A stretch of 64,000 bases of DNA, taken from contig JASBSY010000010.1 in the NCBI GenBank assembly GCA_030148705.1, forward strand, positions 1 to 64,000. The letters run 5' to 3'. A program made the position numbers and the translations under genes. The stretch is from Pukyongia sp. Its GTDB lineage: Bacteria > Bacteroidota > Bacteroidia > Flavobacteriales > Flavobacteriaceae. How positions within the stretch are numbered: the stretch's first letter is position 1; each line of letters opens with the position of its first letter. Positions 44,128 through 53,498 of the stretch are shown here, piece by piece. Under the pieces are notes generated by a model. It saw only the letters and a program-made list of their open reading frames with translations, was not told the origin of the DNA and searched no databases.

Positions 44128-46085
44128 TAACTTTTTAGTTCATTAATTACCTTCTTCAGTACCTTTTTGTCCACCTCAACCTTGAACTTCTTGCGAAGCC
44201 CGGCAATCCATTCTTCCTCGAGATGGGTTTGATAACTATTCAGAACCTTACCCCTAACCTCAGAAAATTCTTTGGGTCCGGGAGGTATAATTTCCTGGAT
44301 ATTCAAAACGATAAATGAGCCTTCGTTTTCATAAATATCAGACACCCCTTTTTTCACCTCAAGTCCCTTAGGCAATTTCCTGTTGGAAATTTCAAATTTC
44401 CCCGCTGTGGTGATTACGTTCACCTCCGACTTAGAATTCAGTGCGTCTTTTATCTCTTGTTCAGACTTACCCTTCTTCAGGAGTTTTCTGGCTTCCCTGG
44501 CCATCTCCTCTGTCGTAGCCGTAACCATGAGCGTCTCAACTCGTTCTTCCCATTTATAATCCTTCCGGTTCTTGTTGAAAAATTTCTCAAGTCCAATTGA
44601 ATCCTGTTTTGCCTTTTGCCAAATGCTTGCGTTCATTAGGTCGAATATCAACAATCCGTTTCTGTATTCACTGATGGTAGCAGCGTATTCCTCATTTTCC
44701 CGCTCCAGGCGGTCGCGGAAATAATCCTTTAATTCATTGATCTCGAATTCCTCGTAAAGATCTCGGAGTAACAACTCCTTGTTATTGTATTGCCTGATCC
44801 GCTTGTGACGGTATTCGATGAACTGCGCTAGTTTTTCAAACTTTACAACCCGGTCGCCTATGGTGAATAAGGTCTTGTCGGCAATCGGAGGCACCGAATC
44901 CATAGAGAACTTTCGCTGCAGCACGGCATCCGGTAAATAAGAAATAAAATAATCGTGATGGGCTTCCCCGGGTGTGAACCCGTATTTTTCCTTTATCCTG
45001 TTGGAAATTGCAGAGGTGACGATCTTAGAACGGTCGCCTTCCCTTACTCGTTTCTCCAGGGCTTCTCTACTTTCTTCAAAGCTTGGGATGGGATGGATTT
45101 CATCCAGTCTAACAATATGCCATCCGAATTCAGACAGGAAGGGTTTGGTAATCTCTCCCGGTTCCTTTAAGCTGAAGGCAAAAGATTCAAAGACTTTCGA
45201 GCGCAGGCTTCCCCGGCTGAATTTTACAAGCCTTCCACCGCGCACGGCGGAATTCTTATCGTCTGAAAATTGCTTGGCAAGCTGTTCGAAAGACTCACCC
45301 TGGGCAAGCATTTTATTGATCTCCCTGATACGTTCATTCGGTTTAAAAGTTCGTGTATCATCTTCCTTGTTGGAAATCATGATGTGAGAAACCGAGATCT
45401 CGGGTCCTTTTTCCTTTCTTTTCAATACTTTGATGATGTGATATCCGAACTGGGTACGTACAATTTCCGATACTTCACCTACGGGCGTGTTGTACGCCAT
45501 GGATTCGAAGGGATATACCATAGCGAAGGCTGAAAAACTTCCCAGATACCCGCCTCGCTGATCGGCTCCGGGTTCTTCCGAATATTTCTTAGCCAATTCT
45601 TCAAAATCCTCTCCGTTTAAGGCTTTTTTCCTTATCTCGAGTATCTTATTATATGCCACCAGTGTATCCTTGGGCATATCCTCGTATTTGGAGTTGATAA
45701 GGATATGTCTCGCTTCGATCTCCTCGAGGCTACGTTCATAGGCCTCCCGTGCCAGGTCTTCCGTCACACTTGCCTCATAGATATAATTACGCGATAACTG
45801 TTCCTGGTATTTGGAAAACTCCTGAATATAGGTTGGCTGCAGGTGAAAACCCTGATCGTAAGCCTCGGCTATCTTTAACTTGTAATCGATAAACAGATCG
45901 AGATAGCCCTCAACCGACTTCTGACTCTCATCTTTCACCAGGTCCAGATTCTTTTTGAATACCCGCTTGAATTCTGAAACATATACAGGCTTATCATCGA
46001 TGGTAAGTAACACTTCCTGTTGTTGGGCAAAACCGTAAGTTAAATTCAATAATAACGCAATGGTAAGCAAGTAGCAACTTTTCAT
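44127..46085 (-). CDS. Periplasmic peptidyl-prolyl isomerase with two parvulin domains
   Basis: 652 residues from ATG 46085 (MKSCYLLTIALLLNLTYGFA signal peptide). The open frame continues far upstream, but the promoter just upstream leaves only this start or ATG 46109. Parvulin domains: ARHILINSKYED ... GGYLGSFSAFAMVYPFE ... FGYHIIKVL, then VSHIMISNKEDD ... RGGRLVKFSRGSL ... FGWHIVRLDEI. A C-terminal PpiC-like/helical region follows (about 400-650). First gene of the parvulin-lipoprotein-parvulin-moxR run. Confidence 0.9.
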   Translation of the reverse strand: MKSCYLLTIALLLNLTYGFAQQQEVLLTIDDKPVYVSEFKRVFKKNLDLVKDESQKSVEGYLDLFIDYKLKIAEAYDQGFHLQPTYIQEFSKYQEQLSRNYIYEASVTEDLAREAYERSLEEIEARHILINSKYEDMPKDTLVAYNKILEIRKKALNGEDFEELAKKYSEEPGADQRGGYLGSFSAFAMVYPFESMAYNTPVGEVSEIVRTQFGYHIIKVLKRKEKGPEISVSHIMISNKEDDTRTFKPNERIREINKMLAQGESFEQLAKQFSDDKNSAVRGGRLVKFSRGSLRSKVFESFAFSLKEPGEITKPFLSEFGWHIVRLDEIHPIPSFEESREALEKRVREGDRSKIVTSAISNRIKEKYGFTPGEAHHDYFISYLPDAVLQRKFSMDSVPPIADKTLFTIGDRVVKFEKLAQFIEYRHKRIRQYNNKELLLRDLYEEFEINELKDYFRDRLERENEEYAATISEYRNGLLIFDLMNASIWQKAKQDSIGLEKFFNKNRKDYKWEERVETLMVTATTEEMAREARKLLKKGKSEQEIKDALNSKSEVNVITTAGKFEISNRKLPKGLEVKKGVSDIYENEGSFIVLNIQEIIPPGPKEFSEVRGKVLNSYQTHLEEEWIAGLRKKFKVEVDKKVLKKVINELKS

Positions 46086-46119
46086 CTTCTTATAAAATTT
46101 GATTGTCATTGAAGTGTGG

Positions 46120-46149
46120 CAAAAATAACAAAATCGCACGGTTCGACAA
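46120..46149 (-). promoter_or_regulatory. Promoter of the parvulin operon
   Basis: On the minus strand: -33 TTG (46147-46149), a 19-bp spacer and -7 TATTTTTG (46120-46127). The expected transcript starts near 46113, which supports the ATG at 46085 over longer readings. Confidence 0.75.
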
Positions 46150-46254
46150 GCCTCATTTACTAACGATTTTAAAGGCTTGTTCGTATATATTGGCTTATGA
46201 AACTCTCCCGAAAATTGTGTAAATTGCTGCTTCAGAATAAAAACCACACCAATT

Positions 46255-46710
46255 ATGAAGTATACTTCTGAAATCATCATTGACCTGCCCCGAGAAGAGG
46301 TCATCAGAAAACTGGATAACCCGGATAATATGAAACACTGGCAGCGAGGCTTGATTAACTACGAAGTACTCTCCGGTACTCCGGGCCAGGAAGGCGCAAG
46401 GATGAAGTTACAGTATAAAATGGGGAAACGCGACCTGGAGCTGATAGAAACAATTATAAATAACAAGTTTCCTTCCGAGTTTCACGCTACTTACGACACC
46501 AAGGGGGTTCATAACATTCAGCAAAATTACTTCCACGACTACGAAGGCAACAAAACCAAGTGGGTTTCAGAGTCGGAGTTTCAGTTCGCGTCCTTCGGCA
46601 TGAAAATGATGGGCTGGCTTATGCCGGGCGCATTTAAGAAACAGTCTCAGAAATACCTGCAGGATTTTAAGAACTTTGCCGAAAAAGGCACCTCGGTTGC
46701 TACCAGCTGA
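46255..46710 (+). CDS. SRPBCC-superfamily protein
   Basis: A 151-residue cytoplasmic protein with the START/Bet v1-like pattern: MKYTSEIIIDLPREEVIRKL, NPDNMKHWQRGLINYEVLSG and a C-terminal helix (GAFKKQSQKYLQDFKNFAEK). The fold binds hydrophobic ligands; no ligand can be assigned. It overlaps the next small gene by one base (TGATG), so they are coupled. Confidence 0.82.
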   Translation: MKYTSEIIIDLPREEVIRKLDNPDNMKHWQRGLINYEVLSGTPGQEGARMKLQYKMGKRDLELIETIINNKFPSEFHATYDTKGVHNIQQNYFHDYEGNKTKWVSESEFQFASFGMKMMGWLMPGAFKKQSQKYLQDFKNFAEKGTSVATS

Positions 46711-46946
46711 TGCAAAGGATAAGACTGATATGGGACTTCAGGGGCCCTAATGCAAAGCCAATCGCCGAACACCACTGCCAGCATCTTAACGAATTTATCA
46801 CTTCTGAAGGACTTCAACGGAGTTTTAGTTTTGTTGAAACTGTTTCCGATATGCATCATATGGCAATACTGGTGGTTGAAGAAGACCGGGTTGAAAAGCT
46901 GCGCGAAAAATTGAAACCCCATCGCGGTCAATTATATACCGAATAA
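46710..46946 (+). CDS. Small conserved-looking protein of unknown function
   Basis: A 78-residue soluble protein (MQRIRLIWDFRGPNAKPIA, then HHCQHLNEFITSEGL and VEEDRVEKLREKLKPHRGQL). The His-rich middle (EHHCQHL, SDMHHM) might bind metal. I do not recognise a family. It is translationally coupled to the SRPBCC gene, so it is real and probably works with it. Confidence 0.65.
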   Translation: MQRIRLIWDFRGPNAKPIAEHHCQHLNEFITSEGLQRSFSFVETVSDMHHMAILVVEEDRVEKLREKLKPHRGQLYTE

Positions 46947-47009
46947 TGGAAACCTTTGATATTTTTACAAGTCTTTAGTGAGTTCAATCAAAAAAATAAC
47001 AATCAAATT

Positions 47010-47522
47010 ATGAGAATCCATATCTTCCTCCTTCTGTTTATTTCGCTTACTGTTTCAGCTCAAAATCCCGCCACCAAAGTGGGTACTATCGATATCGATT
47101 ATATCTTATCGCAGATGCCTGAAATTACCACTGTTCAGAAAAATGTGGAAACCTATGGAAAATCTCTCGACTCTGATCTTTCTAAGAAATTACAAGCGTA
47201 TCAGGCCCTGGTTGAAGAATACCAGGCCAATGATATCACCTATACCATAAACCAACGGAAAGTCATGCAGGATTCCATCTTCAATGTCGAAGCCGATATC
47301 GATCAATTCAGGAATAATGCCACAAAACTGATCACAATAAAGCGGGATGAAGAGTTAACACCCCTCTATGAGAAAATAGGTAAATCCCTGGAAAAAGTCG
47401 CCAAGGCTCTTGGTTATACCCAGGTACTCGAACGAAATTCGAGCCTGGTGTATATCGATAACCAATTCGATATCACCATTGAAGTCTTAAAGGATATGGG
47501 TATTGAAGTTCAGGAAGAATAA
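47010..47522 (+). CDS. OmpH/Skp-family periplasmic chaperone-like protein
   Basis: 170 residues from ATG 47010 (MRIHIFLLLFISLTVSAQ signal peptide); the 18 codons before it look non-coding. KVGTIDIDYILSQMPEI is the family start, followed by a long helical region (about 45-125, YGKSLDSDLSKKLQAYQALV) and DEELTPLYEKIGKSLEKVAK. Skp-like proteins hold unfolded outer-membrane proteins. It lies alone between the small gene and guaB, convergent with guaB. Confidence 0.9.
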   Translation: MRIHIFLLLFISLTVSAQNPATKVGTIDIDYILSQMPEITTVQKNVETYGKSLDSDLSKKLQAYQALVEEYQANDITYTINQRKVMQDSIFNVEADIDQFRNNATKLITIKRDEELTPLYEKIGKSLEKVAKALGYTQVLERNSSLVYIDNQFDITIEVLKDMGIEVQEE

Positions 47523-47528
47523 GCGGTC

Positions 47529-49001
47529 TTACCTGGAATAATTCGGTGCTTCTTTGGTAATCGTCACGTCATGCGGATGACTTTCATGTATTCCGGAGGC
47601 AGTGATTTTAATAAACCTGCCGGATTCTTTCAGGGTTTGAATGTCTTTAGAACCACAGTAACCCATACCCGCACGCAAGCCTCCTATAAATTGTGTCATA
47701 CTCTCAACAAGGTCGCCCTTGTACGGGACCCGACCCACAATTCCTTCAGGAACCAGTTTCTTGATATCGTCTTCTACGTCCTGGAAGTACCTGTCTTTAG
47801 ACCCCTGTTTCATGGCTTCAACACTACCCATTCCTCTATACGATTTAAACTTTCTTCCTTCGTAGATAATTGTTTCGCCCGGAGATTCCTTGGTACCTGC
47901 CAGTAGTGAGCCCAGCATTACGCAATCTGCGCCGGCTGCGATGGCTTTGGGAATATCGCCTGTATAGCGAATTCCGCCATCTGCTATCACCGGAACTCCA
48001 CTGTCTTTAATAGCATGCGCCACTTCAAGCACAGCCGAAAACTGCGGGAATCCTACGCCAGCTACAATTCTTGTTGTACAAATAGAACCCGGGCCAATTC
48101 CCACTTTTACCGCATCGGCTCCCGCTTCAACAAGATACTTAGCGGCTTCGGCAGTTGCTATATTCCCTACCACCACTTCCAGCTCCGGAAATTTATTCTT
48201 TACCTCCTTCAATACACTAACCACACCTTTTGTATGACCATGTGCAGTATCTATGATCACGGCATCCACCTGGGCATTTACGAGAGCCTCGGCTCGTTCC
48301 ACGGCATCGCCGGTTACTCCAATAGCCGCCGCAACCCGCAGGCGCCCGAATTCATCTTTATTGGCAATTGGCTTTTGAGTGAGTTTGGTAATATCCCGGA
48401 AGGTAATAAGCCCCAATAAGGTATGGTCGTCGTCTACAACCGGCAACTTCTCGATCTTGTTCTGTTGTAAAATGATCTCAGCCTGCTTTAAGGAAGTACC
48501 TTTGGCCACGGTAACCAGGTTATCCTTGGTCATTACCTCGCTTAAGGGCCTACTGTAGTTTTTCTCGAAACGCAGATCGCGATTGGTAACAATTCCAATT
48601 AATTTTCCTTTGTCATTTGTGATGGGAATTCCTCCAATGCTGTATTCTCGCATGGTATTCTGGGCGTCACCCACGGTATTGGTTTGAGACAAGGTTACCG
48701 GATCCTGAATCATCCCACTCTCGGCCCGTTTTACCTTTCGCACCTCGGCTGCCTGCTGCTCGATGGTCATATTCTTATGAAGAACACCAATCCCACCTTC
48801 CCTGGCCATTGCAATAGCCATCGCACTTTCCGTAACCGTATCCATAGCCGCTGAAACGATGGGTACATTTAGGACGATATTACGTGAAAATCGGGTTTGA
48901 ATGGAAACTTCTCGAGGTAATACTTCGGAATAGGCAGGCACTAATAATACGTCGTCGTAGGTAAGGCCTTCTCCCAGGATTTTTTCGTTGTGTGCAGTCA
49001 T
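47529..49001 (-). CDS. guaB: Inosine-5'-monophosphate dehydrogenase
   Basis: A 490-residue enzyme oxidising IMP to XMP, the committed step to GMP. TIM-barrel start: [20 protein letters not shown] and [17 protein letters not shown]. Two CBS domains follow (about 95-205). The catalytic Cys loop is [17 protein letters not shown], the flap region contains [10 protein letters not shown] and [11 protein letters not shown]. Length is normal. A folded leader precedes the ATG (separate entry). Confidence 0.97.
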   Translation of the reverse strand: MTAHNEKILGEGLTYDDVLLVPAYSEVLPREVSIQTRFSRNIVLNVPIVSAAMDTVTESAMAIAMAREGGIGVLHKNMTIEQQAAEVRKVKRAESGMIQDPVTLSQTNTVGDAQNTMREYSIGGIPITNDKGKLIGIVTNRDLRFEKNYSRPLSEVMTKDNLVTVAKGTSLKQAEIILQQNKIEKLPVVDDDHTLLGLITFRDITKLTQKPIANKDEFGRLRVAAAIGVTGDAVERAEALVNAQVDAVIIDTAHGHTKGVVSVLKEVKNKFPELEVVVGNIATAEAAKYLVEAGADAVKVGIGPGSICTTRIVAGVGFPQFSAVLEVAHAIKDSGVPVIADGGIRYTGDIPKAIAAGADCVMLGSLLAGTKESPGETIIYEGRKFKSYRGMGSVEAMKQGSKDRYFQDVEDDIKKLVPEGIVGRVPYKGDLVESMTQFIGGLRAGMGYCGSKDIQTLKESGRFIKITASGIHESHPHDVTITKEAPNYSR

Positions 49002-49063
49002 CGCAATTAAATTTAGTTCCGAAGGTAGCGGAAGGGGTTAACATTTAATTGCGTGCAAATATA
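49002..49063 (-). promoter_or_regulatory. guaB promoter and structured 5' leader
   Basis: The -7 box TATATTTG (49056-49063, minus strand) places the transcript start near 49049. The leader is closed by an 11-bp perfect inverted repeat, ATTTAATTGCG (49043-49053) with CGCAATTAAAT (49002-49012), the last base of which touches the ATG. Inside is a second stem TTCCG/CGGAA around 49017-49033. The fold would hold the start codon at its base. Confidence 0.6.
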
Positions 49064-49066
49064 CGA

Positions 49067-49567
49067 CTAATTGTTGATAATCGGTCGTTTTAAAAGTTGA
49101 ATCAACACTAATAATGCAGAGGCAATAAATACAAGGGTCATTAGGGTTCCGGATATCATTACTACCCATTTCATCCATAACATTCCGGCCCACATTAGAT
49201 AAATTCCGCCGAATGTTAGTACAATCGACACAAATGGTTCGATCATAAGAAATGCTTTGAGTTTCCGAGGTAATGAGGTTATGGCAACCAATCCACCCAG
49301 TAACACGAAGATAAAGGAGATGGAGAGCACGTGGGTGTGAATAATAGTTAACATTTCCCGTTCTCCTTTTTTAAATTTCATCACAGCCGCATCATCCATA
49401 TCCTCATTGCCCAGATAGTTCTCTTCTATTCCGGCCGGGTTATCACTTTCGGTTTGTCTCACAAACTGCAAACCTGTAAAATATCCAATGCTGAGCACGA
49501 TTACAAAAGCGGCAAAAAATTGCTTCACGTAAGAAGGTAAGCTGTGGATGAGACCGTGCAATTGCAT
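49067..49567 (-). CDS. Four-helix membrane protein next to an FMN-binding protein
   Basis: A 166-residue inner-membrane protein. Helices near residues 15-33, 76-97, 104-125 and 132-158; a periplasmic loop (about 35-72) contains many acidic residues. Histidines at the membrane face (IIHTHVLSISFIF) could ligate heme b, as in small membrane cytochromes, but no family is recognised. Its ATG overlaps the end of the FMN-binding gene by one base, so the two proteins probably act together. Confidence 0.7.
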   Translation of the reverse strand: MQLHGLIHSLPSYVKQFFAAFVIVLSIGYFTGLQFVRQTESDNPAGIEENYLGNEDMDDAAVMKFKKGEREMLTIIHTHVLSISFIFVLLGGLVAITSLPRKLKAFLMIEPFVSIVLTFGGIYLMWAGMLWMKWVVMISGTLMTLVFIASALLVLIQLLKRPIINN

Positions 49568-50097
49568 CAGATAGTGTCCAGATTTTTTAAGATTCTAATA
49601 CTTTTCAACAGATCGTTCATCGCTTTGGTCATTGAACGCACCGAAATTGTCGCTCCACTTATGGGGATGATGTCCTGGTTATATTTTAATTCGGGAGAAG
49701 TAGAGGAGCTGCCGGTAAATTGCTTTAACCAGCGTGTGCTGCTAATTTCGCCACCATACTCCTCCCGATATACAAGGACTGCACTTTTAGTGATAATAAA
49801 ATCCGTATCGAAGATTACAATATAATCAAAGGTAGCAGTCTTACTCGGCGCATTCCCAATATAGCCGTAAGCAATATGCTTCCCGTTTTTTAATATCCTG
49901 AAGAAATTATCTTCGGAAAAACCCGATGGGGTCGCTTTATTTTCACTGGCCGATACCCGGATGTATTCCTTCGAAAAATCATCTAAATCGAAGTGCTTTG
50001 AAATAACCCTATCGGCCTTTTTCTGAACTTTCTCAGGTACTGAGAACGAACTAAGACCTATAAAGCTTAGAATTAAAACAAGGGCAATTCGATTCAT
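49567..50097 (-). CDS. FMN-binding (RnfG/NqrC-like) periplasmic protein
   Basis: A 176-residue exported protein (signal peptide ending SSFSVP). The C-terminal half is an FMN_bind domain: KTATFDYIVIFDTDFIITK, VLVYREEYGGE and the S-G-A-T flavinylation motif in IIPISGATISVRSMTKAM, where ApbE would attach FMN to the Thr. Such proteins carry electrons outside the cytoplasm. It lies between a porin gene and a membrane protein gene in the same direction, with one-base overlap to the latter. ApbE is not in the window. Confidence 0.87.
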   Translation of the reverse strand: MNRIALVLILSFIGLSSFSVPEKVQKKADRVISKHFDLDDFSKEYIRVSASENKATPSGFSEDNFFRILKNGKHIAYGYIGNAPSKTATFDYIVIFDTDFIITKSAVLVYREEYGGEISSTRWLKQFTGSSSTSPELKYNQDIIPISGATISVRSMTKAMNDLLKSIRILKNLDTI

Positions 50098-50160
50098 ATT
50101 TCAAAGGTATTTAATTTAAGAACAACGAGATACCGGCAATGCTACAATTATCTTACCGAA

Positions 50161-51339
50161 TTAGAACCAAACGCCAATTCCGAAGTTTAAACGATCATCC
50201 ACCTCAACATCTTCGGCGGCATTGCTTCGGAACTGATAATCTCCCTTCAATACAACCCCGGGTGCAATGTGATAACTCAATCCAGTTGTAATATCCGTTC
50301 TGTCGTAAGTTTCATTCCTCATCAAATCTCCGGCAGTATCGGCATGCGTATCGTACTGTTCAAAACGCCCGAAAACAAACAACCGTTGTTGTTTTGTCAA
50401 TGGAAGAAGGTTATAAGCCAGTTCGGCGTAATACCCCATTAAGGCACTTCCCAGGTCGTTTCCTGTGTTTACATTATAAGCTTCGGTATCGCTTAAAGAG
50501 GCGTAAATAAACTGACCCCTTGCGGTGAATCGCTGATAGGCATATCGCGCATCGAACCCTAACATGGCAATCCCGATATTGGCACCTTCCATTTCTTCAA
50601 TGTCGTCGGCAGCCTGCGTTTGACCAAAATAACCCGAAAGGCCCAGTCGCAGACCAGGGATACCGTAATAATCCAGCTTGGAAGCGAAGGTTGGACTGTC
50701 TACCGTAGATTTGATCGCTTTTTGGCGTCCTCCACGTAATCCGCTGCTTCCTTTAAGGAAACCGGTTATTCCATCCTCTCCGTCGGAAACCGTGGATTTG
50801 AAACCATTAAAAACATAGGCCTGATACCCAAGGGAGATAGTGGGAAATCTTCCTGTTACTCCAACTCCAATCTCACGCCATGTTGTAGGAACAATCACAT
50901 TGTCCACAGCCGGGCGCTCGGTTCCGTTAAAGGTGGTTGGTTCGTGAAATTCGTTTACGATACCCATGGGAACAAGCATTAATCCACCTCGTAGACTAAC
51001 ATTGTCACCTACAGCATAATTAACAAAGGCTTGCTCTACGAAGATCTCCTCCACGTGTTCCACTTCGATCTCCGAAACGAACTGGGTTTTCTCATTAAAT
51101 TTATAACCAAAAAGCAATACAAGGCGCTGAACATCGAGTTCACCGTTGTCGCCCTGCGGCTGATTATAGGTTACCTCCCCATACGCACCAACGGTTACTG
51201 CTTTACCATAATTCCCGGAAAGCAAGCGCTGTGCTGCGTTAATCTGTAATTGAGGATCCTGTGAAATGCTGTCGGAAGCCGTTTGTGCAACGCCGGTTGC
51301 AGTAGTGATAAAAGCGGCCAGTAGAAATAATTTACGCAT
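50161..51339 (-). CDS. Outer-membrane porin, OprO/OprP-like
   Basis: A 392-residue exported protein (MRKLFLLAAFITTATGVAQ). The rest alternates as a beta-barrel: LVLLFGYKFNEKTQFVSEIE, VGDNVSLRGGLMLVPMGIVN (a stretch typical of phosphate-selective-type porins) and a C-terminal aromatic end VDDRLNFGIGVWF. It precedes the FMN-binding gene by 63 bases in the same direction. Substrate unknown: phosphate, another anion or an iron/organic compound. Confidence 0.85.
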   Translation of the reverse strand: MRKLFLLAAFITTATGVAQTASDSISQDPQLQINAAQRLLSGNYGKAVTVGAYGEVTYNQPQGDNGELDVQRLVLLFGYKFNEKTQFVSEIEVEHVEEIFVEQAFVNYAVGDNVSLRGGLMLVPMGIVNEFHEPTTFNGTERPAVDNVIVPTTWREIGVGVTGRFPTISLGYQAYVFNGFKSTVSDGEDGITGFLKGSSGLRGGRQKAIKSTVDSPTFASKLDYYGIPGLRLGLSGYFGQTQAADDIEEMEGANIGIAMLGFDARYAYQRFTARGQFIYASLSDTEAYNVNTGNDLGSALMGYYAELAYNLLPLTKQQRLFVFGRFEQYDTHADTAGDLMRNETYDRTDITTGLSYHIAPGVVLKGDYQFRSNAAEDVEVDDRLNFGIGVWF

Positions 51340-51475
51340 CTATTTTTATTTAGACTGTTTATAAATAAGGTTTAAAATCAGTCGCAAAAATAAAACGCCA
51401 AATCGCATTTTACAAGTTAATTTAGAATAAATTTAAATAATATTTCTGCCTCGGAAAGACACTGCTGAAAGTCAG

Positions 51476-51952
51476 TTATTTAGATGTAACTTCCAGTTGA
51501 TTTTTATATTGAAGCCTTGCAAGAGTTGCCCACTGAATAACCAATTTAGCTTCTTCCTCGTTCAAGTCACCGTGAAGCCAGGTGTAACTGTCCAACGGCA
51601 TTTCACCCTTTTCAACCATTTCAACTACTTCTTCCAGTTTATGGTCTTTTTTCTTGGCGGAATAACTCTCCCATTCGGAAACATTGAAATGACCCTTTCC
51701 ATGCTTAATATGATCATCAAGCCAAAAGCTGAAAGGGGCTACTTCGGCGTACCATGGATAGGTGGTGTGATTGCTGTGACAGTCGTAACAATTGTTCTTT
51801 AAAATAGCCGCTACCTGCTCGGAAGGCTTGGTCTCAGCTTCGAAAGCAGTGATGGTTTCGTAACCCGCCCGGTTCTTTTCCGGTCGGATGAACTGGATGA
51901 TAACAAGCGCAGCCAGCGCAACGATTAAAATAAGTTTCACGATTCTTTTCAC
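51476..51952 (-). CDS. Haem-binding domain protein (single CXXCH, membrane-anchored)
   Basis: A 158-residue protein with one N-terminal helix (about 5-22) as an anchor or uncleaved signal. One CYDCH heme c site is followed by SNHTTYPWYAEVAPFSFW, the signature of the Bacteroidota haem-binding domain family. WLHGDLNEEEAKLVIQWA is the conserved C-terminal part. Likely a periplasmic electron carrier. It starts 6 bases after the 5'-nucleotidase gene ends, in the same direction. Confidence 0.88.
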   Translation of the reverse strand: MKRIVKLILIVALAALVIIQFIRPEKNRAGYETITAFEAETKPSEQVAAILKNNCYDCHSNHTTYPWYAEVAPFSFWLDDHIKHGKGHFNVSEWESYSAKKKDHKLEEVVEMVEKGEMPLDSYTWLHGDLNEEEAKLVIQWATLARLQYKNQLEVTSK

Positions 51953-51958
51953 CTGTTG

Positions 51959-53497
51959 TTATTTTAGAGATTTCAGATATAAAATTACTGCTTTTCTAAT
52001 ATCGTATGCAACATCATTCTTTTCAGGTTTATAAACTCGAAGAACACCGGGATGTTCTTCAGTAAGGAATGGAATGTCATACCCCTTCATTAGAAAATCG
52101 GAAGTGGCAATAGTGTAATAGCGTTTCCCGCCCTCTACCGGCTTTCCGTCGATCAACCAATCTCCACCGGCAGATTCAGTAATGTTATACCGCTGAAGGT
52201 AGGCTCCCGTTCCTGCCGCTGCCTTGCCGTAGTCAAGTACTTCCTTAAGTAATTCTCCTGTAATATCAACCTTAAAAACCGCACCTCCAAAGGGTAATAC
52301 CCGGAAGATATCCATGCTAGTTACATTTCCTTCAAGCTTGTCATCCAGTCGGAAGGAACCTCCGTTCACGATAACGGCGTCCACTTCATTGTTAAAACCA
52401 TAGGCCATCCCTTTCGTGATCAGGTCGCCCAGATTAGACTGCCTGGAACGCGTTGTTTCATCGGTTCCGTCCAGGGCAGGAGCTGCGTGATAAATTATTT
52501 CATTCGGATTTTCAATTACCTCCGTTATCCGCTCATTTAAAACGGTATTCCAGCTCCGAACGATGGCTTCCACTTCGGGATCGGACGAGACCTGATCATC
52601 TACTACCACCAATTCAGAGTCCAATTTCAATTCCTTGGTCAGTGTATTATAATCAAGCGTGTGAATGTAAATGGTCCTTGCATTGGCGTCGGCTTTCGCT
52701 ATAACGGTATTTCCAACCGGAACGAGCATATTGTTGTGTTCGTGCCCACCCATGATCAACGGCAGGTCGGGAAGTCGTTTGGCAAGTATGATGTCCTGGT
52801 CCACTATAAGATGAGTTAAACCTATTACCACATCCGATGTAGGTTTAAGCTGCTCGTAAGCCTCGACCGCCTCCTCGTAAATATCGCCGTAGTGGATAAA
52901 TTCCACAGGATTGGAGGGCACTGTAACACTAAAGAACCCCAGGGATAGTTGTTTCCCTGCCTCATTCGATACAACCAAGGAGTAGTGTTCCGGAATTTTG
53001 ATGTTCCCGATATCCTTCTGAACCGTAAACGGCACCGGCCCTTGTTCGCTAACCTTCATCACATTAGCGGAGGTCCATTGAAAATTCGATTCGTTCAAAC
53101 GGTCTTCAAGATGTTCTAAGCCTATGTCGAACTCGTGATTTCCAAAAGTTACAAGATCGAATTTCATCGCATTCATTACCTCTATCATTTGCCGACCGTG
53201 GACGCGCTCACCATCAACTTTTAACGTACCCAACAATGAAGGGTTTAAAAAATCCCCTGCCATAAACAAATAAGTATTTGGGTTTACGGCTCGTACCGAA
53301 TCCGCAATATGCGCCACCCTGGCCATCCCTCCATATTTTCCACCACTCAGAGGGGCTATCTCGTATACGTCATTGAGCTGTATGAATTTTAAGGTGATAA
53401 CATCTTCAGATTTAACTTCACTAATAGTAGTTTTAGCAGGTTTGCAGGAAACGAAGACAATTACCGAGGCATAAAAAAGAGCGTACAGTGCTTTCAT
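51959..53497 (-). CDS. 5'-nucleotidase/metallophosphatase lipoprotein (UshA-like)
   Basis: About 512 residues from ATG 53497 (MKALYALFYASVIVFVSCKP lipobox); ATG 53533 in frame overlaps the upstream gene. The metallophosphatase domain shows LKFIQLNDVYEIAPL, MAGDFLNPSLLG, TFGNHEFDIG and MGGHEHNN. The C-terminal 5'-nucleotidase domain shows SRQSNLGDLITKGM and VIVNGGSFRLDDK. It should release nucleosides and phosphate from nucleotides at the cell surface or periplasm. It follows the HMG-CoA-lyase-like gene directly (one base apart). Confidence 0.92.
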   Translation of the reverse strand: MKALYALFYASVIVFVSCKPAKTTISEVKSEDVITLKFIQLNDVYEIAPLSGGKYGGMARVAHIADSVRAVNPNTYLFMAGDFLNPSLLGTLKVDGERVHGRQMIEVMNAMKFDLVTFGNHEFDIGLEHLEDRLNESNFQWTSANVMKVSEQGPVPFTVQKDIGNIKIPEHYSLVVSNEAGKQLSLGFFSVTVPSNPVEFIHYGDIYEEAVEAYEQLKPTSDVVIGLTHLIVDQDIILAKRLPDLPLIMGGHEHNNMLVPVGNTVIAKADANARTIYIHTLDYNTLTKELKLDSELVVVDDQVSSDPEVEAIVRSWNTVLNERITEVIENPNEIIYHAAPALDGTDETTRSRQSNLGDLITKGMAYGFNNEVDAVIVNGGSFRLDDKLEGNVTSMDIFRVLPFGGAVFKVDITGELLKEVLDYGKAAAGTGAYLQRYNITESAGGDWLIDGKPVEGGKRYYTIATSDFLMKGYDIPFLTEEHPGVLRVYKPEKNDVAYDIRKAVILYLKSLK

Positions 53498-53498
53498 A

